DNA of 64,000 bases from Metabacillus crassostreae (GCF_016908395.1 NZ_JAFBDU010000006.1:124001-188000); one strand, 5' to 3'; counted from the stretch's first letter, positions 8,014 through 18,173 are shown. Made by a program: numbers and translations. The notes: generated from the letters alone by a model not told the origin.

Positions 8014-8865
8014 ATGAAAAAAGTGGTTGTAACTGGTGGAAGTGGTCTTCTTGGTCATTCTGTTATAAAAGAATTTCTTGATAACGGATATGAAGTATTA
8101 AATGCAGATATGAAACATCCAGAGGATCCAATCTGTAAAACAGTGATAACAGATTTACAAAACTTAGGTGAAGTATATGGAGTATTAGCTGGTGCAGATG
8201 CTGTTGTTCATCTTGCAGCCATTCCTGTTGCTTATTCACATCCTAATGAAGTCACTTTCCAGAATAATGTCATATCTACATATAATATATTAGAAGCAGC
8301 AGGAACTCTTGGAATTAAAAAAGCGGTTATTTCATCTAGTGAGTCTTCTTATGGTTTGGTCTTTGCTTTGAAAGAACTGAAACCACAATATGTTCCAGTT
8401 GATGAAGATCACCCTCAATTACCTGAGGATAGCTATGGATTATCAAAAATAGTGAATGAACAAACAGCTGATATGATTCATCGACGAACAGGGATGCAAG
8501 TTGTTTCTATGAGATTAGGTAATATCATTGCTCCTCATATGTATGATAACTTCCCTCAATTTATCAATGATCCAGAGCAGCGAAAGGTTATTATGTGGAG
8601 TTATATTGATGCAAGGGATGCAGCAGTTGCCTATCGGTTGGCTGTTGAAGCAGATGGCCTAGGATCAGTTGCATTAAATATTGCAGCAGATGAAACAAGC
8701 ATGAACATTGAAAGTCAAAGTTTGATGAAAACAGTTTATCCTACTGTTGAAATTCGCAAATCACTAGAAGGGTATGAAACACTATTTTCTAATGAAAAAG
8801 CTAAAAAAGTACTAAATTGGCAGCCACAACATAAATGGAGAGATTATGTGAAGGTTGAGAAATAA
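8014..8865 (+). CDS. NAD-dependent epimerase/dehydratase (extended SDR)
   Basis: Extended short-chain dehydrogenase of 283 residues with the Rossmann motif VTGGSGLLG at the N-terminus, VVHLAAIP, and the catalytic pair in SYGLSKIVNEQ (YxxxK); ISSSESSYG supplies the Ser. Such proteins act on nucleotide sugars or related carbonyl compounds; the exact substrate cannot be inferred. The ATG at 8014 is preferred over a GTG at 8005 because AAGGTG at 8000-8005 is then correctly spaced. It is the second gene of the reductase operon and is closed by a terminator. Confidence 0.85.
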   Translation: MKKVVVTGGSGLLGHSVIKEFLDNGYEVLNADMKHPEDPICKTVITDLQNLGEVYGVLAGADAVVHLAAIPVAYSHPNEVTFQNNVISTYNILEAAGTLGIKKAVISSSESSYGLVFALKELKPQYVPVDEDHPQLPEDSYGLSKIVNEQTADMIHRRTGMQVVSMRLGNIIAPHMYDNFPQFINDPEQRKVIMWSYIDARDAAVAYRLAVEADGLGSVALNIAADETSMNIESQSLMKTVYPTVEIRKSLEGYETLFSNEKAKKVLNWQPQHKWRDYVKVEK

Positions 8866-8877
8866 TGAATTATCATG

Positions 8878-8906
8878 AGGACCTAGTAAATTACTGGGTC
8901 CTTTTT
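8878..8906 (+). terminator. Terminator after the epimerase
   Basis: AGGACCTAGTAA pairs with TTACTGGGTCCT (one G-U) and is followed by T5. The remainder of the gap to 9245 shows no feature I can support. Confidence 0.8.
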
Positions 8907-9245
8907 ACGAGGTAAGGAAGAAATAATATCCTGAAACTCCATGAACAAAAGAATGTGTAAAATCCAACAAGTAGGTTTCATATAACTAAAAACAATTTGC
9001 TATCTTAATTCAATTTATATTAAACTGTGAAAGGACAATAGAGCATCTTGTTTTTACATAAAGTCATATACGTACATAAACTTTGTTCGTGATGTTTAAA
9101 ATTTAAAATGAAACATATTTTATTAACTTAATTGTATCTTTTCAAATCACAAAAAAACTTAGTTATGCCTGTTTCCATAGAATGATTAAGTAAATTAGCA
9201 AGTAATTTGCAGAAAAGAGACTTACACAAAGAGAGGGAAAAAACA

Positions 9246-10136
9246 ATGTTACATGAATTTTCAATAGATGTACCATTTAAAGAGATCGATGAAGTTACTG
9301 ATCTACTAAATGCAGCAGGAATTTATAATTTATATTACGAATCACCTATCGAGATTATCAAGGTTCAAAATGGTTACGGGTACGAAGAAAGAGAAGATCA
9401 GCATGTAGAATTAAAAATATATGCTAGTGATTTAGAGGTTGAAAATCTCCCTGATGCTTATTATCCTTTATTACAATCAACATTAACAATCTCAAGAGAC
9501 AGTATTACACATACTGCACATGAAGAAACAGACTGGGAGCAAACCTACGATTTCCAAGATATTGACCTAGGAAATAACTGGGTTATTCAGTATCCTTCTT
9601 CTAACGAAATTTATGAGAATAAAAATGTATTAAAATTCGATCCTTTAGCTGCATTTGGGACAGGTCTTCACGAGACAACTCAAGGCTGTTTACGAATGAT
9701 CGTAGATAAAGATTTTACTGGAAAAACAGTTCTTGATTTAGGAACAGGTTCTGGTATGCTGGCAATTGCTGCATCATTAAAAGGTGCCAGCAAGGTAGTT
9801 GCAGTAGATTATGAGGATGTTGCAAGAGAGCTCTATCATAATGCAAAATTAAATGAGTTAGAAAATGATTTGCAGGTAGTGCAGGCTGATTTAATTACTG
9901 GAGATTATACAATTGATGCAAATTACGATTATATCTTTATTAATATTGGTGCAAATGAAACGATGAGTATCTTGAAAAAACATACATTATTAAATAACAG
10001 TAATGAATTTATCATTTCAGGTCTTGTTGAATGGCATATTGATCAGTTGATAGAAATGTTCCAAATTGATGGTTTTTCAATAAAAGAAAAACAGCAAACA
10101 AATGAATGGGTAACAATTCATTTTACAAAGGCTTAA
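9246..10136 (+). CDS. PrmA-like class I SAM-dependent methyltransferase
   Basis: A 296-residue protein related to ribosomal protein L11 methyltransferase. It has an N-terminal alpha/beta domain (residues 1-95), DPLAAFGTGLHETT like the PrmA signature, the SAM-binding motif VLDLGTGSGMLAIAA and an acidic post-I segment VVAVDYED. The PrmA segment that normally reads N-I-L-A-N is NIGANE here. It lies apart from dnaJ, the usual prmA neighbour, so it is more likely a paralogue with another target. The start at 9246 follows AGAGAGGGAAAA; the longer frame from 9207 lacks a site. Confidence 0.8.
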   Translation: MLHEFSIDVPFKEIDEVTDLLNAAGIYNLYYESPIEIIKVQNGYGYEEREDQHVELKIYASDLEVENLPDAYYPLLQSTLTISRDSITHTAHEETDWEQTYDFQDIDLGNNWVIQYPSSNEIYENKNVLKFDPLAAFGTGLHETTQGCLRMIVDKDFTGKTVLDLGTGSGMLAIAASLKGASKVVAVDYEDVARELYHNAKLNELENDLQVVQADLITGDYTIDANYDYIFINIGANETMSILKKHTLLNNSNEFIISGLVEWHIDQLIEMFQIDGFSIKEKQQTNEWVTIHFTKA

Positions 10137-10386
10137 TATCTGCACGATCGTTTATCTTAGAGTAGGGAATAGTGGATAGGTTAAGATGTATGTGAAAGAT
10201 AAAACAATTTTAGAGCCAGAGGTAATTACTTTCATCAATTCCCAGGTGTGTTGATTGCTGCTTTCATTGGCAGAATAAATCTTGCTTCTTTTTCCTTCTA
10301 TTAAGTTGGTATTTTTGGTATTTTCTTAATTTATAAATTAAAATTATGATATGATAGACTATATTTCATTTATAAAGGAGATAGTT

Positions 10387-11316
10387 ATGGAAAAAGTACT
10401 TGTTTTTGGTCATAAAAATCCTGATACAGATACAATCTGTTCTGCGATTGCCTATGCTGAATTAAAAAATAAAATTGGTCAGAATGCTGAACCTATTCGT
10501 TTAGGTGAGATTAGCGGTGAGACTCAGTTCGCCCTTGATTACTTTAAGAAAGATGCACCACGTCTTGTAGAAAAAGTAGCAAGTGAAGCGAGTAGTGTAA
10601 TTTTGGTGGATCATAACGAACGCCAACAAAGTGCTGATGATATTACTGAAGTACGTGTACTTGAAGTAATTGATCATCACCGAATTGCAAATTTTGAAAC
10701 AAGTGATCCTTTGTATTATCGAGCTGAACCAGTTGGTTGTACAGCAACTATCCTTAACAAAATGTATAAAGAAAATGGAGTGCAAATTGAAAAAGAAACA
10801 GCTGGTTTAATGCTATCAGCAATCATTTCTGATTCATTATTATTCAAATCTCCAACATGTACTCAAGAAGATATTGATGCAGCTAAAGAATTGGCTGAAA
10901 TTGCTGGAGTTGATGCACAGGTTTATGGTTTAGATATGCTTAAAGCTGGAGCAGATTTAAGTGATAAATCAGTAGAACAATTAATTTCACTTGATGCAAA
11001 AGAATTCCAAATGGGATCTAGTAAAGTAGAAATCGCTCAAGTAAATGCAGTTGATACCAATGATGTACTTAAACATAAAGCTGAAATTGAAGCAACACTT
11101 GCTAAAGTGGTAGAAGAAAAACAATTAGATTTATTTTTATTCGTGATTACTGATATCTTAACAAATGACTCTGTTGCTGTAGCAATTGGAAATGCAACAG
11201 CTAAAGTTGAACAAGCTTTCAATGTTTCACTTGATAAAAACGAAGCAGTACTTAAAGGTGTAGTATCTCGTAAAAAACAAATTGTTCCTGTATTAACAGA
11301 AGCATTTGCAAAATAA
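10387..11316 (+). CDS. ppaC: Manganese-dependent inorganic pyrophosphatase (DHH family)
   Basis: Family II inorganic pyrophosphatase, 309 residues, hydrolysing diphosphate to phosphate in the cytosol. The metal-binding DHH signatures are present: [22 protein letters not shown] and [10 protein letters not shown], with a C-terminal DHHA2 domain ending in [12 protein letters not shown]. The ATG at 10387 is chosen because AAAGGAGA precedes it; the upstream extension to 10351 is non-coding in character. It is flanked by its own terminator. The enzyme needs Mn2+, a metal that recurs in this window through two Mn riboswitches. Confidence 0.95.
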   Translation: MEKVLVFGHKNPDTDTICSAIAYAELKNKIGQNAEPIRLGEISGETQFALDYFKKDAPRLVEKVASEASSVILVDHNERQQSADDITEVRVLEVIDHHRIANFETSDPLYYRAEPVGCTATILNKMYKENGVQIEKETAGLMLSAIISDSLLFKSPTCTQEDIDAAKELAEIAGVDAQVYGLDMLKAGADLSDKSVEQLISLDAKEFQMGSSKVEIAQVNAVDTNDVLKHKAEIEATLAKVVEEKQLDLFLFVITDILTNDSVAVAIGNATAKVEQAFNVSLDKNEAVLKGVVSRKKQIVPVLTEAFAK

Positions 11317-11322
11317 ATTAGA

Positions 11323-11365
11323 AAAAGCCACAAATCTTTCATATGATTTGTGGCTTTTATTTTTG
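11323..11365 (+). terminator. Terminator after ppaC
   Basis: AAAAGCCACAAATC and GATTTGTGGCTTTT form a perfect 14-base stem, followed by a T-rich tail. The rest of the gap to 11650 holds no gene. Confidence 0.85.
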
Positions 11366-11649
11366 GTCAGATTCTATAACTTATTTATGATTGGAAAATA
11401 GAAGCAAAAGTATTCATAAAACTTGAACTTCCAATGAAAAGGTAAGGTGTAAAGTTAATGTTCTATTAAGCACATTTTAAATAGAAAATTATCTCCATAT
11501 TACAGGTTTATATGGTAATATTTAACTAGGTAAATGATAGTAGGATTTTTATAGAATGCAAAGTCAAAGTCTGTTTCTTTCCCTTTTATACTTTAAGTCA
11601 GTATAATAAAAATCGTAAAAACAAATAAATAGTGGAGTTATGATAAAAA

Positions 11650-13248
11650 ATGCCCTCAGATATCTTTATTTATATTGTTTTAATGTCTGTTGCAGGTGTT
11701 TTAAATATTTTCATAGGTATTTATGCATATGCAAAGCGCAGAAGCTTTTTAGGTAGTCAAACATTTATTTTTATATCGTTTTTTTCTTCTATATACACTT
11801 TTGGACATGCATTTGAACTTTCGAGTCAATCATTAGATATGATTGTTTTGTGGACTTATTTTCAATATCTGGGATTGCCTTATATAGCTCCTTTGAGTTT
11901 AATGCTGGTTTTACAATATATAAGAAAAGATAAGTATTTAACAACCAGAAATCGTTTTTTTCTACTTCTTATACCAATTATTACAACAATGCTGGTTTTA
12001 ACTAACCATCTTCATCATCAGTTTTACCAAACTGTTTACTTAAGAAATGATGTAATACCGATGATTGATTTTGTTATCGGACCATGGTATATCGTTCATG
12101 GTAGCTATACATTTGGCTGTTTACTAGCAGGTGGAGTTTTGTTACTAAGTTATTGGAAACAAACAAAATCAACGTATTGGAAGCAAATTTTTGTATTACT
12201 TTTAGGACTTTATCTACCAATGATCTCATCATTTCTTTATTTATTAGGATATACTCCATATGGCATGGATCCTGTGCCGATTGTGATGAGCGTAACCTCT
12301 TTCTTGTATATATGGGCATTTATGTCTACCAATATACTTGAATTAGCTCCAATTGCTAGAGGACTTATTTTTGATAGCATGAGAGACGGTGTACTAGTTT
12401 TAGATCCTAGTCAGCGTATTGTCGACTTTAATGATGCAGCAAAGAAAATAATAGGTGACAAATTAAATGATAAAAAGATCGGGGAAAACATTCATTCTTT
12501 ATGGCAGGAAAATGAGTTGAATACATTTTTGTTCCCATCAATTGATCATCTAAACCATAAGGAAGAATTTGAACTAGAATGGTCAGGCTTAAATTCCTAT
12601 TATCAAATTCGTTCAACACCTGTTAAGAAAAAATCAGGCTTTATTGTTGGAAGTACAATTGTTATCGCTGATATTACCGAACAAAGACAGCTTTATCAAA
12701 AGTTAGAGCGACTTGCCTATACAGATGGTTTAACGGGTATTTTAAATCGTAAAACTTTTATTGACCGTAGTGATACGATCATAAAGGAAATGCATAAAGA
12801 AGGAATTTCTAGCTCCCTAATAATTTTTGATATTGATCATTTCAAAGCTATAAACGATAAATATGGTCATCGAATGGGTGATGAAGCTATTTGTCACGTA
12901 GTATCGATTTGTCAAAGGTTTTTGCAGCCAAGTGACCTGTTTGGCCGTTATGGTGGTGAGGAATTCGTTATTTGTTTACCTTCAACTACACTTCACGAAG
13001 CTGGTGAATATGCAGAAGCAATTCGACGAAGTATCGAGAATACACCATTTGAACGAGAAAATAAAAAAATCCCCATCACGGCAAGCTTTGGTGTTACACA
13101 TGCTAATAAAGATATTGTAATAGAAGACTTATTGAGTTATGCAGATAAAGCATTATATAAATCTAAGCATAGTGGTAGAAATACTGTACATCTTGCGCAA
13201 ACAAATCGAGTATACCATCGTGGTGATCAATTATTGATTAAGACATAA
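11650..13248 (+). CDS. Membrane GGDEF protein: 7TM sensor, PAS, diguanylate cyclase
   Basis: A 532-residue diguanylate cyclase, expected to make cyclic di-GMP from GTP. The first 225 residues form seven membrane helices of the type found at the N-terminus of sensor kinases. A PAS domain (about residues 240-345, VLVLDPSQRIVDFNDAAKK) leads into a GGDEF domain (about 360-520) with the intact active site RYGGEEFV and metal-binding FDIDHFKAIND. The inhibitory RxxD site five residues before GGEEF is not conserved (QPSD), so product feedback may be absent. It stands alone in its transcription unit. Confidence 0.9.
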   Translation: MPSDIFIYIVLMSVAGVLNIFIGIYAYAKRRSFLGSQTFIFISFFSSIYTFGHAFELSSQSLDMIVLWTYFQYLGLPYIAPLSLMLVLQYIRKDKYLTTRNRFFLLLIPIITTMLVLTNHLHHQFYQTVYLRNDVIPMIDFVIGPWYIVHGSYTFGCLLAGGVLLLSYWKQTKSTYWKQIFVLLLGLYLPMISSFLYLLGYTPYGMDPVPIVMSVTSFLYIWAFMSTNILELAPIARGLIFDSMRDGVLVLDPSQRIVDFNDAAKKIIGDKLNDKKIGENIHSLWQENELNTFLFPSIDHLNHKEEFELEWSGLNSYYQIRSTPVKKKSGFIVGSTIVIADITEQRQLYQKLERLAYTDGLTGILNRKTFIDRSDTIIKEMHKEGISSSLIIFDIDHFKAINDKYGHRMGDEAICHVVSICQRFLQPSDLFGRYGGEEFVICLPSTTLHEAGEYAEAIRRSIENTPFERENKKIPITASFGVTHANKDIVIEDLLSYADKALYKSKHSGRNTVHLAQTNRVYHRGDQLLIKT

Positions 13249-13430
13249 ACCTAGGCTATTTTCGTAAACTTTGTTGCTTTTACAATTCTAATGAAAATAA
13301 CTCTGTAGAAGTCTAGTGGCATCCATTCATCTACAAATCGCGCCTTTTATGCGATAATCCACTGGATCTAACAGATAAAGGTATCAATTAGCAACGATCT
13401 TTCAGAAAAGAGCATAAACTAAAGATGAGA

Positions 13431-13468
13431 AGCCACTTACGTATGTATGATTCAGAAAGTGGCTTTTT
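13431..13468 (+). terminator. Terminator in the gap after the GGDEF gene
   Basis: AGCCACTT pairs with AAGTGGCT across a 17-base loop and runs into T5. Otherwise the gap 13249-13564 shows nothing more I can support. Confidence 0.6.
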
Positions 13469-13564
13469 GACTCTTAAAAAAGCACATTAAAATTTGACGT
13501 TAGAAAAAATCAGTTCTATATTTACAATATCAGAGAATAAATTTCTTAGAAGAGGAGGATTGCG

Positions 13565-14131
13565 TTGACAAGAGGAGAAGATCAAAAAGTGAAAATACTT
13601 AAAGCTGCAAAACAAATCTTCGGTAAAAAAGGTTATTATGATACGAAAATGCTGGAAATTGCTGAACAAGCTGGAGTATCAAAAGGAACAATCTATTTAT
13701 ATTTCTCCTCTAAGGATGAACTGTATATTGAAACACATGAACAAGGATTTCGCCAATATCTAGTGATGCTTGAAAATGAAGTAAATAAATTTACTACCTT
13801 TAAAGAAAAATTAATTTGTATTGCCGAGAGACAATTAGCTGTTTTTTATAATGACAGACATACACCTAATAAATATCTTCAAGCTTATAACAATGACCCA
13901 AAAATGATTCAATGTTTACATAACTTTCTTGATAACTATCATAAATATGTTGTGTCTATTATGAAAGAAGAACAAATCGAAAATCCGAATGAACATGCAA
14001 AAGCATTTATTGGTATACTTGAAAATTATAAAAGAGATATTTTTTTTAATAAAGATTATGATTATGCAATGTTACTTCAAACTGTATTGTTCGTTGTTGA
14101 TTTATTTATACATGGCTGTAAAAAAGGGTGA
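13565..14131 (+). CDS. TetR/AcrR-family transcriptional regulator
   Basis: A 188-residue TetR-type regulator with a TTG start after GAGGAGGA. The N-terminal helix-turn-helix is typical (LEIAEQAGVSKGTIYLYF, about residues 29-46), followed by an all-helical ligand domain with no assignable inducer. The next gene on the same strand, about 430 bases on, is an RND efflux pump, a common TetR/AcrR target, so repression of the pump and of itself is a reasonable inference. Confidence 0.9.
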   Translation: MTRGEDQKVKILKAAKQIFGKKGYYDTKMLEIAEQAGVSKGTIYLYFSSKDELYIETHEQGFRQYLVMLENEVNKFTTFKEKLICIAERQLAVFYNDRHTPNKYLQAYNNDPKMIQCLHNFLDNYHKYVVSIMKEEQIENPNEHAKAFIGILENYKRDIFFNKDYDYAMLLQTVLFVVDLFIHGCKKG

Positions 14132-14162
14132 TTTGTATTGAGGAGATTCCTCATGCTCGTTT

Positions 14163-14265
14163 AGTACTCACTGGTCATTTGTTTTTTAGTATAAAGTTTA
14201 GTTAAATTGATCCTTTGATTGTTTATTGAGTACCCACTGGTCATTTTGTTTTTTATTTTAAAGTG
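14163..14265. repeat. Two direct copies of an ACTGGTCATTT segment
   Basis: About 35 bases starting AGTACTCACTGGTCATTT recur 65 bases later as AGTACCCACTGGTCATTT, each followed by GTTTTTTA and a TAAAGT segment. They sit between the TetR gene and the efflux pump and may be operator copies or a decayed duplication. Confidence 0.5.
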
Positions 14266-14297
14266 TTAGCTCGAAGATTTTGTCGAAAATTGTCTGG

Positions 14298-14397
14298 TCG
14301 CTGATAAACCCGAATAATCGCTGATAAATTTCTAGAATCGCTGATAAATCCGAATAATCGCTGATAATTTTCCAAAATCGCTGATAAATTCGCCAAA
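14298..14397. repeat. 20-bp periodic array of TCGCTGATAA (five units)
   Basis: TCGCTGATAA begins at 14298, 14318, 14338, 14358 and 14378, an exact 20-base period. The other ten bases of each unit vary, though units 1 and 3 share CCGAATAA. Two helical turns per unit puts all copies on one face of the DNA. The array lies 170 bases before the RND pump. It may be a protein-binding array or a dispersed Bacillus repeat. Confidence 0.75.
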
Positions 14398-14566
14398 ACG
14401 AAGTTGAATTTCTAATGTGTCTTTTAGAAGCTCATATAATGAGTGATTTACTAGTATATAAGCAGTTATCTAGTATTTATTTGAAACATTAGAGCATTTT
14501 TGCAATGAAAAAACATTTGATTTATTGAATACATTAATATGTTTAAAAAACGGAGGGAATCATAAT

Positions 14567-17500
14567 ATGTTTGATTTGTTAATAAAAAGACCAAAAGTCA
14601 CATTAACATTTTTAGTATTATTAGTTATTGTTGGTGGCTTAACAGCTTTGCAGCTTTCTAAGCGGGAAATTCCAGAAATCTCGGTTAATGTTGGGACTGT
14701 AACAACGATTTATCCTGGAGCAGAACCTGAAATGGTTGAAAGAACGATAACAAATCCTTTAGAAGGAGAGCTTGAGTCTATTAAAGGCATTGAAAAAATC
14801 ACCTCGGTTTCTGGAGCGGGTATTTCAAATATTGTTCTAGAAGTAGCAGATAACGAAGATAGAGATAAAGTGTTCCAAGAAGTACGTCAAGCTGTTTCAG
14901 ACACGAGTAAAGCTTTTCCAGAAAATGTACTGAATTCAACAGTAAATTCAGATATTCAAACAGGCGCTTTGTCTTCATATCATTTGCTAAGTGATGAACG
15001 GGAATTATTACAAAGTCAAAGAGAAATGATGATGACTTGGCAGAAGGAACTGGAAAAAATAGCCGGTGTACGAAAAGTAGGATTTAAGGGAATTAGTGAG
15101 GATGAATATTTACTAACTCTACAACAAGAGAAAATGAAAGAGTATGGAATTGTTTTACCTGATATTATTAATGCAATTAATAATGAGGTTGAAATAACAC
15201 CACTAGGTGCTCAAGAAATAGATAGTGAGAAAAAGCAGCTTTCTCTAGAACATATAGAAAATATTGAGCAAGTTGAGAAAATCTTTGTTACACAAGTTAA
15301 TGGTGAAGCAGTCTTTATTGGTGATCTTGCAGAATTAACATTGGTTCCAAAAGAGAAGCCAAGTCTTGTTAATTATAATGATTCCCCAGCGATTTCTATG
15401 ACAATTTTTCAAGAAAAGGGAGTAGATATTCCTTCTCTTCATGATCAAGTTGACAAAAAAGTAAAGCAGCTTAGTAAGGATTTACCACAAGATATTACCT
15501 TAGATATGTATTATACACAGGACACAATTGTTGGGAAGATTTTTAAGGATTTAGGAACTTCATTTTTCATCTCTATCCTAGTTGTTGTGCTTGTTACTTT
15601 ATTAGGGTTAAACTTCAACTCAAGCTTATTAGTAGCAATTGCGATTCCATCTTCAATTGCATTAGGATTGATTCCTCTTCCTTATATGGGGGTGGATTTA
15701 AATCAAATATCGATTATCGGTATGATCATTGCACTTGGTATCCTAGTTGATGATGCTATTGTTATTAATGATAATATCCGCAGAAGATATCGCTTAGGTG
15801 ACAGTCCATTACAAGGAGCTTTACAGGGTGCCAAGGAAGTAAGAGTATCGATAATTACGTCAACATTAGCTATTGTATTCACTTTTTTGCCTCTACTATT
15901 TATAGGTGGTTCAAGTGGAGCATTTATAAGAGCATTACCTTCTGTTTTGATCACGACAATAATTGGATCAACAATTATTGCCTTAACTCTAGTACCTATC
16001 TTTCTAGTATGGAGACAAAAGGTCTTTGAAAAAAATCCAAAAGCTACGCAAAAAGATGGACTACTAGGAAAACCGTTGGAAGCATTAGCAAACTGGTATA
16101 GTCATAAAGTATTGAAAAAAATAGTGAAATTCCCGATGAGAATTGGTTTGGGTGTCTTACTATTTTGTACCCTTATTTATGGGTTAGTGCCATTTATTCC
16201 AGTTGTCTTTTTCCCTAGTGCAGATCGTGAAGAGGTAACCATCACTGTAACACTACCACCAGAGGAAACACTATTAAATACAGAGGAATATTTAGAAGAA
16301 ATGAGCTCTTATTTACAAAAAAATGATCCTGCTATCTATGAATTGACAATGTTTGCTGGTACAAGTGAACCTGGGTTGTTTGGAAGTGTTGTTTCAAATC
16401 CTGGAGAAAACATAGGGCAATTGGTGGTTAGGGTGGACCGAGAATCTCAGACTGCATCTGAAACAATCGACAAATGGCAGGATCAATTAAGAGAAATCTA
16501 TTCTGAAGCAATAATTTCCATGTCAACAATCGAAGCTGGACCTCCAGTTGGAGCACCGATTGCGGTCACTGTTAAAGGAGAAAAATTAGATGAATTAATG
16601 AATGCTGTAAACGATATAAAAGGAGAGATAAGTAATCTAGAAGGCAGTGGTGCTGTTTTAGATGATGTGGGGATATCACGTCCAACAATTACTTATAATC
16701 CAATTAGAGAAGAACTTCAGAAACATTCAATTACCACTAGTGAAATTAGTGAGCAAATAAGATTAATCACAGATGGAATTCCAATGGGATCTTATGATAA
16801 TGGGATAACTAGTCGTGATTTCACAATTAAACTAGATGGTGTTGCAAAAGGTGAGAGCATAAATTTAGAAGAAATCCAGTTACCTTCTAAAGCAGCTAAT
16901 CAAGAGGGACCACCATTACTAGTTCCTTTGTCAGATCTGATAAATGTAAATGAAGGAGAGCAAATTCAGTCGATTCCACATATAAATGGGGAACGAACTG
17001 TTACCATAAGAACATATCCAAAAGATGAACAAAAAGCAGAAGTAGAATCTGAAATTAAAGGAATCGCTGATAACTATACATCTGATTCAATTTCAGTTTC
17101 TGTGGGCGGTGAGTCCTCAGCTCGATCTGATTTCTTTGTTGAAGTCGGAAAGCTATTTATAATTGTGATTTTCTTAATTTATCTGTTAATGGTTGTTCAA
17201 TTCAACTCATTACGACTTCCATTACTCATTATGAGTTCAGTATACCTAGCGATTTCAGGAGCTTTAATCGGTCTTTTCATTACACAAACTGGTTTAGGGT
17301 TTATGGCTATGATGGGGATTGTGTCGTTAGCAGGTATTGTTGTAAGAAATGCTACTGTATTTATTGAATTTATGGAGCAGCGAATTCAAGAAGGAGCTAG
17401 TTTGGTAGATGCAGTTATAGAATCAGGTCAGGCGAGATTACGTCCTGTTATCTTAACAGCTGTGACATCAATGGGAGCTTTACTTCCAATTGCTTTTAGT

Positions 17501-17644
17501 GGTGATGTATTATTTACGCCACTAGCCATTTCAATAATTTCTGGTATCTTTTTCTCAACAATATTTACATTATTATTTGTTCCAGCTTTTTATATAATGA
17601 TTAAAAGAAAAAAAGTAAACAACCAGGAAACAGCTGTTAATTAA
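14567..17644 (+). CDS. RND-family efflux pump (AcrB/SwrC-like)
   Basis: Proton-driven exporter of 1025 residues with twelve expected membrane helices and two large extracytoplasmic loops. Conserved features are the N-terminal RPKVTLTFLVLLVIVGGL helix, the paired TM4 Asp in GILVDDAIVINDNIRR, and the C-terminal mirror helices (GIVVRNATVFIEFMEQR, RLRPVILTAVTSMGAL). In Gram-positive bacteria the closest known type is SwrC, which exports surfactin-like amphiphiles. No adaptor or outer-membrane factor gene is present, as expected. The ATG at 14567 follows CGGAGGG; the frame opening at 14525 lacks a site. Probably controlled by the upstream TetR protein. Confidence 0.9.
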   Translation: MFDLLIKRPKVTLTFLVLLVIVGGLTALQLSKREIPEISVNVGTVTTIYPGAEPEMVERTITNPLEGELESIKGIEKITSVSGAGISNIVLEVADNEDRDKVFQEVRQAVSDTSKAFPENVLNSTVNSDIQTGALSSYHLLSDERELLQSQREMMMTWQKELEKIAGVRKVGFKGISEDEYLLTLQQEKMKEYGIVLPDIINAINNEVEITPLGAQEIDSEKKQLSLEHIENIEQVEKIFVTQVNGEAVFIGDLAELTLVPKEKPSLVNYNDSPAISMTIFQEKGVDIPSLHDQVDKKVKQLSKDLPQDITLDMYYTQDTIVGKIFKDLGTSFFISILVVVLVTLLGLNFNSSLLVAIAIPSSIALGLIPLPYMGVDLNQISIIGMIIALGILVDDAIVINDNIRRRYRLGDSPLQGALQGAKEVRVSIITSTLAIVFTFLPLLFIGGSSGAFIRALPSVLITTIIGSTIIALTLVPIFLVWRQKVFEKNPKATQKDGLLGKPLEALANWYSHKVLKKIVKFPMRIGLGVLLFCTLIYGLVPFIPVVFFPSADREEVTITVTLPPEETLLNTEEYLEEMSSYLQKNDPAIYELTMFAGTSEPGLFGSVVSNPGENIGQLVVRVDRESQTASETIDKWQDQLREIYSEAIISMSTIEAGPPVGAPIAVTVKGEKLDELMNAVNDIKGEISNLEGSGAVLDDVGISRPTITYNPIREELQKHSITTSEISEQIRLITDGIPMGSYDNGITSRDFTIKLDGVAKGESINLEEIQLPSKAANQEGPPLLVPLSDLINVNEGEQIQSIPHINGERTVTIRTYPKDEQKAEVESEIKGIADNYTSDSISVSVGGESSARSDFFVEVGKLFIIVIFLIYLLMVVQFNSLRLPLLIMSSVYLAISGALIGLFITQTGLGFMAMMGIVSLAGIVVRNATVFIEFMEQRIQEGASLVDAVIESGQARLRPVILTAVTSMGALLPIAFSGDVLFTPLAISIISGIFFSTIFTLLFVPAFYIMIKRKKVNNQETAVN

Positions 17645-17698
17645 TTTGGGTAATTTTTCATACAATTTATATTTACTATTGTAAATAATCATTACTAT

Positions 17699-17753
17699 AA
17701 AAAAGAGGTTAATCCATGGTGCCAAGAATCGGCACAGGTTTAACCTCTTTTTT
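17699..17753 (+). terminator. Terminator after the RND pump
   Basis: A long stem (AAAAGAGGTTAA with TTAACCTCTTTT) encloses a second small stem (TGCC/GGCA) and ends in T6. It can also serve the converging DUF1232 gene. Confidence 0.85.
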
Positions 17754-17784
17754 CCATGACTATTACTTAAGTTAAAACATTAAT

Positions 17785-18066
17785 TTACTCCTTATAAAGT
17801 CCATGCTTTTCTTTCAGAGAATCTGGAGCCATCTTAATCATTCTTTCTAAAATAAACGTTGCAATAACAATATCATCCACAATTCCAAACAAAGCTAAAA
17901 AGTCTGGAATTATATCAAATGGAAAGAAGGCATACGTGATAATGAATAAAACACCAAGTAGTTTCTTATGACCTTGTACTTCGTTCGTAAGAAAGAAATC
18001 CTTTAAAAAGGGGATGAACTTCCAGAATTTAAAGATAAACTTTATTCTCTTAAAATATTTAAACAT
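17785..18066 (-). CDS. YkvA/DUF1232 family small membrane protein
   Basis: A 93-residue protein with the DUF1232 core PFDIIPDFLALFGIVDDI between two hydrophobic segments. Members of this family are small membrane-associated proteins of unknown function; nothing here narrows it. It lies downstream of the Spo0M-like gene on the same strand after 107 bases and could be read with it or separately. Confidence 0.8.
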   Translation of the reverse strand: MFKYFKRIKFIFKFWKFIPFLKDFFLTNEVQGHKKLLGVLFIITYAFFPFDIIPDFLALFGIVDDIVIATFILERMIKMAPDSLKEKHGLYKE

Positions 18067-18173
18067 CTAATCACCCCTAGTCATTTATGATTGTATAGAG
18101 TTGTATGGAAGAGCAATAGCTTGATGTAATCTAGGGAGATATTTGATAGCCTTTTACCTTCAATTTTCTCCGA

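Noticed and set aside
10185-10253. 22-residue frame in the gap before ppaC
   Set aside because: No ribosome site and no recognisable composition; it may be a gene remnant but cannot be supported.
14298-14397. CRISPR array
   Set aside because: Repeats are 10 bases with 10-base intervals, far shorter than CRISPR units, and no cas genes are nearby.
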